25,809 nucleotides of DNA from VFMC01 sp037130535 (GTDB taxonomy: Bacteria; Actinomycetota; Acidimicrobiia; Acidimicrobiales; Ilumatobacteraceae), in NCBI GenBank assembly GCA_037130535.1, contig JBAXSU010000028.1:1-25809 (forward strand), written 5' to 3'. Of this stretch, positions 1-6,662 are shown one piece after another (position 1 is the first letter of the stretch; each line of letters opens with the position of its first letter). The notes under the pieces were generated by a model. That model was not told where the DNA came from and searched no databases. It was given only the letters and a program-made list of their open reading frames with translations. A program made the position numbers and the translations under genes.

Positions 1-54
1 GAACCCGGCGAACGGGTTCGATCTGGTTCCGAGGGGAAGATCGGAACACCGAGC

Positions 55-60
55 ACCCTA
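55..60 (-). promoter_or_regulatory. -10 box of a gene leaving the left edge
   Basis: On the minus strand TAGGGT lies directly downstream of the SOS-type palindrome. A GTG codon begins 5 bases after it (at 49) and its frame stays open to base 1, so a leaderless coding region may start there, but 16 codons are too few to name it. Two short inverted repeats lie in the same stretch (GAACCCG/CGGGTTC at 1-19 and GTTCCGA/TCGGAAC around 27-48); they could be structure in a leader or chance within coding sequence. Confidence 0.45.
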
Positions 61-61
61 C

Positions 62-77
62 ACGAACACCAGTTCGT
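62..77. promoter_or_regulatory. Probable LexA/SOS box
   Basis: The sequence is ACGAAC-ACCA-GTTCGT, a perfect 6+6 bp palindrome with a 4-base centre. The core CGAAC-N4-GTTCG matches the known actinobacterial/mycobacterial LexA operator. It sits one base upstream of a minus-strand TAGGGT box (55-60), so LexA bound here would cover the promoter of a gene that reads leftwards out of the window. The target gene is not visible. Regulation by LexA is inferred from the match and its position. Confidence 0.65.
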
Positions 78-111
78 ATGTCAACCCGTGAACCAAGAAA
101 AGTCGCGGAGC

Positions 112-990
112 TCAGTCCTCGAGCCGCCGCGGGTCGAACGTCATCAGTCCGGCATCGACGACGCGCTGGGTGAGCATCCTGCCTACCGGGCGCAGGGCGG
201 CGCACGCGTCGGCCTCGAGCGCGTTCCACGGCCGCATTGCCAGCCGGTCGGTGGCGGCCTCGATGCGGTCGCGCTGGGCGCGGCCGGCCTCGGTGAAACT
301 GCCGTCGGCGTGCACCAGGCCGCGTTCGGCCATCGATGCAACGCCGGCCGCCCACTCGTCGTCGCTCCACGCCCGGGTGCGCTGCAGCGCCGCCGCCGGC
401 ACATCGCCCGATGCAGCATGAGAGATGAGGGCGTCGAGGCCGCTGAGTCCCTCCACCGTGAGTGTCGCGATGTGCCCGTCGCCGCGGTACTCGCGCAGCA
501 TCGTCTGCGCGTGCCACAGCACGAGGTGCGGCTCGGCGGGCCAGGCCACCTCGGCGTGCCCGGCGAACAACGGTCGACCCTCGGGATGCTCGCTCGCCAC
601 CAGCGCGGCACGGCGAAGGGTTGCTGCTGCAGCGTCCAGCTCAGCCGAGCCGAGCACCTCGTCGCCGAACGCCCGCCGCAACGATGCATCGACCGCTGCG
701 TACCGGGCCTCGATCATGCGCGCCGGGGTGACGGTGGCCCACACGTCGCGCATCGCGTGCGCAACCAGTCCGGGGTGAAAGTTGTAGAAGGTGGCGATGA
801 CGACCTCGGGCCCGACGGCGCCCATCGCCGCCACCCGCGACGCGAAGTAGCCGGTGCGGTTCCCCGTCACCCCTGCCGCGGCGTACTGCGGCGGCGCATC
901 GGGGGTGAAGTAGATCATCCCATGCACTGCTTCGAAGGCCCGCCAGGTGCGGCGGGCCTCGTCGGGGGTGGGCGGCGTCGTTGTGGTCAC
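112..990 (-). CDS. SCO6745-family protein
   Basis: A 292-residue soluble protein resembling the actinobacterial SCO6745 family, whose biochemical role is unknown to me; some members are annotated with helix-turn-helix-like domains. The conserved family stretch FYNFHPGLV lies near residues 68-76, and the rest is mostly helical and Ala/Arg-rich. I chose the GTG at 990 because a TACGGT box ends 7 bases upstream of it, giving a leaderless start. The open frame continues much further upstream, but that part runs antisense through the dehydrogenase gene. It is divergent from the dehydrogenase with 33 bases between start codons. Family assignment is from pattern memory; function is not inferred. Confidence 0.8.
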   Translation of the reverse strand: MTTTTPPTPDEARRTWRAFEAVHGMIYFTPDAPPQYAAAGVTGNRTGYFASRVAAMGAVGPEVVIATFYNFHPGLVAHAMRDVWATVTPARMIEARYAAVDASLRRAFGDEVLGSAELDAAAATLRRAALVASEHPEGRPLFAGHAEVAWPAEPHLVLWHAQTMLREYRGDGHIATLTVEGLSGLDALISHAASGDVPAAALQRTRAWSDDEWAAGVASMAERGLVHADGSFTEAGRAQRDRIEAATDRLAMRPWNALEADACAALRPVGRMLTQRVVDAGLMTFDPRRLED

Positions 991-997
991 GGGATGC

Positions 998-1003
998 ACC
1001 GTA
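998..1003 (-). promoter_or_regulatory. -10 box, leaderless start at 990
   Basis: TACGGT on the minus strand, 7 bases before the GTG at 990. It is part of a 33-base divergent region and lies only 8 bases from the opposing box at 1012-1017, so the two promoters must overlap in their upstream parts. Confidence 0.55.
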
Positions 1004-1011
1004 CTCACGCC

Positions 1012-1017
1012 TACAGT
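1012..1017 (+). promoter_or_regulatory. -10 box, leaderless start at 1024
   Basis: TACAGT followed by 6 bases and the ATG at 1024. There is no Shine-Dalgarno sequence, consistent with transcription starting at or next to the start codon. Confidence 0.55.
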
Positions 1018-1023
1018 GCCCCC

Positions 1024-1851
1024 ATGGACGACCTGCGGGGCAAGGTGGCCGTGATCACGGGTGGGGCGAGCGGCATCGGCCGTGCGCTGGCCGAGCGATT
1101 CGCAGCCGAAGGGATGAAGATCGTCATCGCCGACATCGACGAGGTGGCGATGCGCGCGGTGGAGGTGCAGCTGGCCGAGGGTGGCACCGAGGTGCTCACC
1201 CAGGTGTGCGACACCTCGCTCGAGGCCGAGGTGCAGGCGCTCGCCGATGCCGCCATGTCGCGCTTCGGTGGTGCGCACGTGCTGTGCAACAACGCCGGCG
1301 TGATCGGCAAGGGCGATGCGTGGCGAAGCCCGATCGCGGTGTGGGACTGGGTGATCGGCATCAACCTCTACGGGGTGATCCACGGCGTCCGCGCCTTCTT
1401 GCCGATCATGGAGGACCAGGGCGAGGGCCACATCGTGAACACGGCGTCGATGGCGGGCCTTGTGGCGCTGCCTGGCGCTGCGCCGTACAACGTCACCAAG
1501 ACCGGTGTGGTGGCGTTGAGCGAGGGCCTGTACCTCGAACTGAAGGCCACCGGTTCGCCGGTGCGGGTGAGCGCGCTGTGCCCCGGGTTCGTGAAGACGA
1601 ACCTTGCGAAGGGTCAGAAGTGGACCGAACGGCTGGGCAGCGAGCCGGGCGCGGCCCAGACCCCGATGGCTCAGATGATGGATGCCGTGCTCGCGCAAGG
1701 GGTGGAGGAGGGGATCGAGGCGACCGACGTGGCCGACCAGGTGGTCGACGCCATCCGCACCGAACGGTTCTGGATCCTCACCCATCCCGAGATGCGCCAG
1801 GCCCCGGTCGAGCGGATGCAACGAGCGGCCGACCAGGTGAACCCCGGCTGA
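1024..1851 (+). CDS. Short-chain dehydrogenase/reductase
   Basis: A 275-residue classical SDR oxidoreductase of the Rossmann type; substrate unknown. Visible motifs are the dinucleotide loop TGGASGIG (residues 12-19), NNAG (89-92), a catalytic Asn in INLYG (114), and the Ser142-Tyr155-x3-Lys159 catalytic set. An Asp at 37, at the end of the second strand, points to NAD(H) rather than NADP(H). The start at ATG 1024 gives the normal SDR N-terminus; an upstream extension of the frame is antisense to the SCO6745 gene. It stands 42 bases before the methyltransferase, which has its own promoter box, so the two need not be one operon. Confidence 0.9.
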   Translation: MDDLRGKVAVITGGASGIGRALAERFAAEGMKIVIADIDEVAMRAVEVQLAEGGTEVLTQVCDTSLEAEVQALADAAMSRFGGAHVLCNNAGVIGKGDAWRSPIAVWDWVIGINLYGVIHGVRAFLPIMEDQGEGHIVNTASMAGLVALPGAAPYNVTKTGVVALSEGLYLELKATGSPVRVSALCPGFVKTNLAKGQKWTERLGSEPGAAQTPMAQMMDAVLAQGVEEGIEATDVADQVVDAIRTERFWILTHPEMRQAPVERMQRAADQVNPG

Positions 1852-1880
1852 CCGTCGCGCGCCCGCGCGCGGCGACCGCG

Positions 1881-1886
1881 TAGCAT
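1881..1886 (+). promoter_or_regulatory. -10 box, leaderless start at 1894
   Basis: TAGCAT followed by 7 bases and the GTG at 1894. It supports that start for the DNA methyltransferase and its independent transcription from the dehydrogenase gene. Confidence 0.5.
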
Positions 1887-1893
1887 CACCGCC

Positions 1894-3282
1894 GTGACCG
1901 AACGTACGCGCGGGACGAAGACGTCGAATTTCGGCGTCTCGAAGCGCGAGAACCACGATGCGACGGCGTTCTACGCCCGCTTCTCGCCGCCCGAGGTGAG
2001 CTACGACGACATCGTCGCTGCGCCGTCGTTCGTCGACCGCATCGTCGTCGGCGATTCGCGGCATATGGCCGAGGTGGCCGACAACTCGGTGGCGCTGGTG
2101 GTGACCTCGCCGCCGTACTTCGCCGGCAAGGCCTACGAGGAAGCGCTCGGTGAAGGTGCCATCCCGGCGACGTATCTCGACTACCTCGAGATGCTTCGCG
2201 ATGTGTTCGCCGAATGCGTTCGAGTGCTCGAGCCCGGCGGCCGCATCGCCGTGAACGTCGCCAACCTCGGTCGCCGCCCCTATCGCTCGCTCGCCGCCGA
2301 CATCACGGCAATCTTGCAGGACGACCTCCGCCTGCTGTTGCGCGGCGAGGTGGTGTGGGTGAAGCAGCGGGGTGCTTCGGGCAGTTGTGCATGGGGCAGC
2401 TTCCAGCGCCCCGGCAACCCGGTGCTGCGCGATGTGAGCGAGCGCGTGATCGTCGCCGCAAAGGGCCGATTCGACCGAGCCGTTCCGGCGCCGAAGCGCG
2501 CCATGCTCGGGCTGCCCTCGGTGAGCAGCATCACCCGCGACGAGTTCATGGAAGCGACCCTCGACGTGTGGGAACTGCCGGCCGAGAGCGCCTCACGTGT
2601 CGGCCATCCGGCACCCTTCCCGGTGGTGTTGCCCGAGCGGCTGATCCACCTCTACACGTACGTGGGCGATGTGGTGCTCGACCCATTCATGGGCTCGGGC
2701 AGCACCGCCGTGGCCGCCGTGCGCACCGGCCGCCATTTCGTCGGCTACGACACCGACCCCGCCTACGTCGCCGCCGCAACCGACCGGGCGCGCGGGGAGC
2801 AGGTGACGGCGACCCAGGCCGCAGGCACGAGTTCGGTAGCGCTGCCCCCCGGTACGGCAACCGGCCTCGACCCGATCACAGCCGGGGCCGCAGCGCGCGA
2901 CCTGGCGCGCCTCGCTCTCGTTGACGCAGGGTTCACCGACCTCGTCGACGACGCATCGGTGGTGCCCGGTGTGCAGCCCACCTTCCGGGCAACGGCTCCC
3001 GACGGCACCGTGTGGTGGTTCGAAGTGGCGGGTGGCCGCACCGGTGCCCGCCCCGGTCTCCAGCGGGTGGAGGTGCTGTGGCGCGCCATCGCCAAAGGCG
3101 CGGTGGTGACGGCCCACGACCCGGCGCAGCGGTACGCCGTGCTGCACTGCGGCCTGCCCAGCGGCGCGTCAGGTGGGCGGGCGCTGACCGAGGTCACCGG
3201 ACCCGGCCGACCGGTGGCCGGCTTGATCGACCTGCTCGCATCCGACGCCGCTGCACAACTGCGTACCCTCGCCGCGACCTGA
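1894..3282 (+). CDS. Solitary beta-class DNA methyltransferase
   Basis: A 462-residue amino-methyltransferase of the N6_N4_Mtase type that modifies adenine N6 or cytosine N4 in DNA. The catalytic TSPPY motif (71-75) precedes the SAM-binding DPFMGSGST (263-271), the motif order of the beta class; the TS before PPY is more common in N4-cytosine enzymes. After the SAM motif about 150 residues remain. Around residues 365-410 they include PTFRA, a GTVWWFEVAGG strand and a following helix with Arg, weakly recalling a PD-(D/E)XK fold but without a clear catalytic set. No restriction gene is adjacent, so it appears to be an orphan enzyme for regulation or epigenetic marking. It converges on yaaA with a 10-base gap. 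Confidence 0.88.
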   Translation: MTERTRGTKTSNFGVSKRENHDATAFYARFSPPEVSYDDIVAAPSFVDRIVVGDSRHMAEVADNSVALVVTSPPYFAGKAYEEALGEGAIPATYLDYLEMLRDVFAECVRVLEPGGRIAVNVANLGRRPYRSLAADITAILQDDLRLLLRGEVVWVKQRGASGSCAWGSFQRPGNPVLRDVSERVIVAAKGRFDRAVPAPKRAMLGLPSVSSITRDEFMEATLDVWELPAESASRVGHPAPFPVVLPERLIHLYTYVGDVVLDPFMGSGSTAVAAVRTGRHFVGYDTDPAYVAAATDRARGEQVTATQAAGTSSVALPPGTATGLDPITAGAAARDLARLALVDAGFTDLVDDASVVPGVQPTFRATAPDGTVWWFEVAGGRTGARPGLQRVEVLWRAIAKGAVVTAHDPAQRYAVLHCGLPSGASGGRALTEVTGPGRPVAGLIDLLASDAAAQLRTLAAT

Positions 3283-3292
3283 CTGCAGTTCG

Positions 3293-4003
3293 CTACAGGC
3301 CGGTGATGGTGAGGTCGAAGCGGTCATCGGTCCAAGCGTCGAGGCCGTCGAGCGGGTGGCCCTTCCACTCGATCAAGTGGCGGGCGAGTCGTCCCTTCGC
3401 CGCCTTTGCGTCGTGGCCGGCCGCCTTGCCAGTCCGTTCGACGAAGCCGACACGCACACCGGCCTGGTCGTCGTCGGGTGCGTACGCGGCGCGGTGCTCG
3501 TTCGGCAGCAGGTCGACCAGGTAGCGGCCCCGTGCCCAGCGGGCGATCTCGGCGCTCACCGCCGGCCGCCACCACGTGCTGAGCTTGCCCATCGGTGCCA
3601 GCGCAGCGCCCATCTTCAACCGATAGTCGGGCGTGGGGTCGTCGAGGGCGACGAGGCCGAGCAGGCCCGACACGACGGCCACCGACTCGATCACCCGCCG
3701 GCGCGCCGGCGCGCGCAGCGAGCCCAGGTCGAGCGCGTCCCACACCACACCCGTGTAGCGCTGCGCGGCCGGCAGCGACGGCGAGCCCACGAGCAGCGCG
3801 TTCGCCCCCTGGGCGCGGGCGAGGTGTTTGCCACCCACGCCCAGCAGCTTCTCGTCACCGCCACGGGCTGCTGCCAGTGCAGCCGCCACCTCGGCACGGC
3901 GGGCGCCGAGCATGGCACCGAACCGGCCGCTCGCGGGCACCCACGCGACACCAGGGTCGCCCGACTCCGCTTTGCCTTCCGAAGGAGGCAGCAGGAGAGA
4001 CAA
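3293..4003 (-). CDS. yaaA: YaaA/DUF328 peroxide-stress protein
   Basis: A 236-residue member of the YaaA (DUF328/UPF0246) family, which in E. coli limits damage by free iron during peroxide stress and binds DNA. Family stretches are the N-terminal SLLLPPSEGK, RYTGVVWDALD, the SGLLGLVALDDPTPDYRLKMG region, GRYLVDLLPNEH, and near the C-terminus VERTGKAAGHDAK followed by GRLARHLI. I prefer the TTG at 4003 because it places the LLPPSEGK motif at the usual distance from the N-terminus; an upstream TTG at 4021 would add six residues. It diverges from the ferredoxin/P450 pair, and a 27 bp palindrome begins directly upstream of the chosen start. Confidence 0.85.
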   Translation of the reverse strand: MSLLLPPSEGKAESGDPGVAWVPASGRFGAMLGARRAEVAAALAAARGGDEKLLGVGGKHLARAQGANALLVGSPSLPAAQRYTGVVWDALDLGSLRAPARRRVIESVAVVSGLLGLVALDDPTPDYRLKMGAALAPMGKLSTWWRPAVSAEIARWARGRYLVDLLPNEHRAAYAPDDDQAGVRVGFVERTGKAAGHDAKAAKGRLARHLIEWKGHPLDGLDAWTDDRFDLTITGL

Positions 4004-4030
4004 TGAGACATTCTTCGACAACGTGTCTCA
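4004..4030. promoter_or_regulatory. Palindromic candidate operator between yaaA and fdx-P450
   Basis: Perfect 7 bp arms TGAGACA and TGTCTCA are separated by 13 bases. The site lies directly upstream of the yaaA start and covers the -35 area (TCGACA at 4015-4020) of the ferredoxin promoter, whose -10 box is 10 bases further on. The shape fits a dimeric repressor such as a TetR-family protein, which often controls P450 genes. No regulator gene is adjacent, so the partner is unknown. Confidence 0.5.
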
Positions 4031-4039
4031 CCCGCGCCC

Positions 4040-4045
4040 TATGAT
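4040..4045 (+). promoter_or_regulatory. -10 box of ferredoxin-P450 operon
   Basis: TATGAT, one base from the TATAAT consensus, followed by 7 bases and the ATG at 4053. A TCGACA sequence 19 bases upstream could be the -35 element and falls inside the palindrome. This is the clearest promoter in the window. Confidence 0.65.
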
Positions 4046-4052
4046 CCCGATC

Positions 4053-4247
4053 ATGCGCGTCATTATCGACTCTGAGAAGTGCCAAGGGCACAACCGTTGC
4101 TACGCCCTCGCTCCCGAACTGTTCGACGTCGACGACTACGGACAGGCCATCGCGATGAACGAGGGCGAGGTGCCCGCCGGGCTCGAGGCCAAGGCTCGCC
4201 TCGCCATGGCGAACTGCCCCGAGTTCGCCATCAGCATCGAGGACTGA
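4053..4247 (+). CDS. P450-type ferredoxin, probable [3Fe-4S], His variant
   Basis: A 64-residue single-cluster ferredoxin that would pass electrons to the adjacent cytochrome P450. The cluster motif is C10-x2-H13-x2-C16 with C55-P near the C-terminus. The position that carries the fourth cysteine in [4Fe-4S] ferredoxins is His13, as seen in a group of actinobacterial P450 ferredoxins. Start ATG 4053 gives the typical MRVIID beginning and lies 7 bases after a TATGAT box; an upstream in-frame ATG would overlap that box. It is separated from the P450 by one base, so the two are co-expressed. No ferredoxin reductase is nearby. Confidence 0.92.
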   Translation: MRVIIDSEKCQGHNRCYALAPELFDVDDYGQAIAMNEGEVPAGLEAKARLAMANCPEFAISIED

Positions 4248-4248
4248 C

Positions 4249-5487
4249 GTGGCCGACCTGCACGAGCACCTCGACGAGCCGGCGAGCCTGTACGGCCCCG
4301 TCACCGACTGGGCCACCGATTTCGATCACGCCGACCCCGAGTACAACCCGAACGCGCACGAGATCTGGGCCGATCTGCGCGACCGCTGCCCGGTGGCGCA
4401 CTCCGATCGTTACGGCGGCACGTGGCTGCCGGTCACGGCGGCCGATGTATCGCGCATCGCCTACGACACCGACCACTTCACCTCGCGGTCGGTGGTGGTG
4501 AACACCGGTGAGGTGCTGGCCGAGGCACCCATCGGCGGCGCCCCGCCGATCACCAGCGATCCGCCCTTCCACCACCACGCCCGGCGGCTGCTGCTGCCCC
4601 CGTTCGCACCGAAGCAGATCGAGCCGTGGGACGAGCGTGTCCGCGAACTGTGCAACCAGTTGATCGACGCGATGGGCGATGCCGACGTGGTCGACGCTGC
4701 CGTGCAGTACGCACAGCACATCCCCGTCGACGTGATCGCCCAGATGCTCGGCTTCCCGCGCAGCGATGCCGCAGTGTTCCGGCACTTCGTGCACGACGTG
4801 CTCGAGAACGTGAACAAGCCGGCTGCGTACCGCGAGGCCGCCTTCGCTCAGCTCGACGCCTACATCGACCGGCAGATCCAAGATCACGTCGACAACCCGC
4901 GCGACGACCTCACCGGATACCTGATGGGCGCCACCATCTTCGATCAGCCGCTCAGCCACGAGCACGTGCGCGGGTCGATCACACTGCTGCTCATTGCCGG
5001 CATCGACACCACCTGGAGCGCCATCGGTTCGAGCCTGTGGCATCTGGCCAGCACGCCGTCCGACCTGCAGCGGTTGAACGACGATCCGTCGTTGTGGCCC
5101 ACCGCGGTGGAGGAGTTCCTGCGGGCCTATGCGCCGGTGACGATGGCCCGCGTGGTGGCCAAGGACCACGACTTCAACGGCTGCCCGATGAAGGAGGGCG
5201 AGTGGGTGCTGCTGCCGTTCCCGGCGCACAACCTCGACCCGGCCGAGTTCGACCGTGCCGACGAGGTGCTCATCGACCGCGAGGTGAACCGCCATGCCGC
5301 GTTCGGTCTGGGCATCCACCGCTGTCTCGGCTCGAACCTGGCGCGGCTCGAACTGGGCGTGGCCGTCGAGACGTTCGTGCAGCGCTTCCCCCGCTTCGAG
5401 TTGGCCGACCCCGCTGCCGTCAGGTGGAGCGTCGGCCAGATCCGTGGCCCACGCGAGATGGCGGTGCGGGTTCTCGAGCGCCGCTGA
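4249..5487 (+). CDS. Cytochrome P450 monooxygenase
   Basis: A 412-residue soluble bacterial P450 that would hydroxylate a small molecule using electrons from the ferredoxin encoded just upstream. Landmarks are the I-helix AGIDTT (250-255), the K-helix ExxR as E289-F-L-R292, and the heme-binding FGLGIHRCLG (352-361) with axial ligand Cys359. Length and N-terminus are normal for class I bacterial P450s and there is no membrane anchor. The GTG start at 4249 has a GAGGA sequence 5 bases upstream. The substrate cannot be told; sterol, fatty-acid and terpenoid P450s of actinobacteria look alike at this level. The last 68 bases overlap the 3' end of the ClC gene on the opposite strand. Confidence 0.95.
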   Translation: MADLHEHLDEPASLYGPVTDWATDFDHADPEYNPNAHEIWADLRDRCPVAHSDRYGGTWLPVTAADVSRIAYDTDHFTSRSVVVNTGEVLAEAPIGGAPPITSDPPFHHHARRLLLPPFAPKQIEPWDERVRELCNQLIDAMGDADVVDAAVQYAQHIPVDVIAQMLGFPRSDAAVFRHFVHDVLENVNKPAAYREAAFAQLDAYIDRQIQDHVDNPRDDLTGYLMGATIFDQPLSHEHVRGSITLLLIAGIDTTWSAIGSSLWHLASTPSDLQRLNDDPSLWPTAVEEFLRAYAPVTMARVVAKDHDFNGCPMKEGEWVLLPFPAHNLDPAEFDRADEVLIDREVNRHAAFGLGIHRCLGSNLARLELGVAVETFVQRFPRFELADPAAVRWSVGQIRGPREMAVRVLERR

Positions 5488-6658
5488 GCGGATGCTCGTA
5501 GACGCCGGTGCGGCCCGCCACGATGCGGGCGCACCAGCACACCAGCAAGGCCGGTAGCACGGCCTGCCAACCGAACAACTCGCCGGCCATCACTGCGCAT
5601 GCCAGCGGCAGATGCGCCGCGCCAGCGAACACCGCCACGAACCCGAGCGAGGTGAGTGCCACCCCCGGCAGACCGAGTGGTGTGGCGAGCACCGAACCGA
5701 GTGTGCCACCCACGACGAACAACGGCGTCACCTCGCCGCCCACGAAACCGGTGCCGAGCGCGAGCATGGTGAAGCCCAGCTTCAGCCACGGCACCCAGCC
5801 ACCCACCGCAGCGCCATCGAAGGCCTGGTCGACCAGCGGCAGCGACAACCCGAGGTACTGCCGCCCGAGCAACAGCGCCAGTCCGAGCGTGGCCGCACCA
5901 CCGAGCGCGGCCCGCGCCGGTGGCCACGGAATCCACTGGGCCGCACGAGCCTTCCACCGCGGCAGCCCCGACGCGAACACCCGCGCCGCCATCCCGAACA
6001 CCAGCCCTGCCACCACCAACTTCGGCAGCAGCAACCACTGCCACGCCAGGTCGAGGCCGGGCCGTGCAGCGTGGTGGTAACCGAGCCACCCCACCACTGC
6101 GTCGCCCATGAACGCTGCGGGTACGGCAGCGACGAACGCGCGCAGGGTGGGCCGCCGAGCCACCTCGAATGCGAACGCGATGCCAGCCCACGGCACCCCG
6201 AACACGGCGCCGAACCCGCCTGCCAGCGCGGCCCTGGCCAGCATCGCCCGGTGGTCGTGGTCGAGCCGGGCCGAGCGAGCAGCGGCATCGGTGAGCGACG
6301 ACGACATCTGCACCGCCGTTCCCTCACGGCCCACCGACGCCCCGACGAGGTGGCCGAGCAGCGTGCCCACCAGCACCATCGGCGCCATGCGCGCCGGTGC
6401 GCCCGCGGTGTAGGCGTGCGCTTCGCTGACCGCCAGCGCGGTGCCGCCCTGCGCCCGGCCGCCGAAGCGGTGGTACGCGCCGCCCACCACGAAGCCGCCC
6501 ACGGGCAGCAGCCACACCAGCCACGTGGCGTCGACCGTGCGCCACTGGGTGACACGGTGCAGTGCCTCGAGGAACACCCACGAACTCAGCCCCGCCAGCA
6601 GCCCCGACACAGCGCCGAGCAGCGCCCACGTGACGAGGCGACCGAGACGGCGCAGCAC
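5420..6658 (-). CDS. ClC-family anion transporter (GREGT type)
   Basis: A 412-residue polytopic membrane protein of the ClC channel/antiporter family. It carries GREGTAVQ (residues 110-117) with the gating glutamate Glu112, and GGEVTPLF in the second half. The first selectivity motif GSGIP is absent; its region reads GGTALAVSEAHAY. The GREGT form is typical of the SycA-like and CLC-F (fluoride/proton antiporter) branches rather than E. coli-type chloride antiporters, so fluoride export is possible but unproven. The GTG start at 6658 is 4 bases after the pcrA stop, so it is probably co-transcribed with pcrA. The C-terminal tail is hydrophilic, Arg/Ser-rich, and overlaps the end of the convergent P450 gene by 68 bases. 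Confidence 0.85.
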   Translation of the reverse strand: MLRRLGRLVTWALLGAVSGLLAGLSSWVFLEALHRVTQWRTVDATWLVWLLPVGGFVVGGAYHRFGGRAQGGTALAVSEAHAYTAGAPARMAPMVLVGTLLGHLVGASVGREGTAVQMSSSLTDAAARSARLDHDHRAMLARAALAGGFGAVFGVPWAGIAFAFEVARRPTLRAFVAAVPAAFMGDAVVGWLGYHHAARPGLDLAWQWLLLPKLVVAGLVFGMAARVFASGLPRWKARAAQWIPWPPARAALGGAATLGLALLLGRQYLGLSLPLVDQAFDGAAVGGWVPWLKLGFTMLALGTGFVGGEVTPLFVVGGTLGSVLATPLGLPGVALTSLGFVAVFAGAAHLPLACAVMAGELFGWQAVLPALLVCWCARIVAGRTGVYEHPLSGAREPAPPSRVGHGSGRRST

Positions 6659-6662
6659 GGAG

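Noticed and set aside
1..49. Partial coding region at the left edge
   Set aside because: A GTG at 49 on the minus strand has an open frame to base 1, but 16 codons with no recognisable motif are not enough to list as a gene.
112..2064. Long minus-strand extension of the SCO6745 gene through the dehydrogenase gene
   Set aside because: The conserved protein begins at the GTG at 990 with a promoter box just before it; the extension is antisense to the dehydrogenase.
6659..6662. A fluoride riboswitch before the ClC gene
   Set aside because: Only 4 bases separate it from pcrA, and I see no riboswitch-like fold in the preceding coding sequence.
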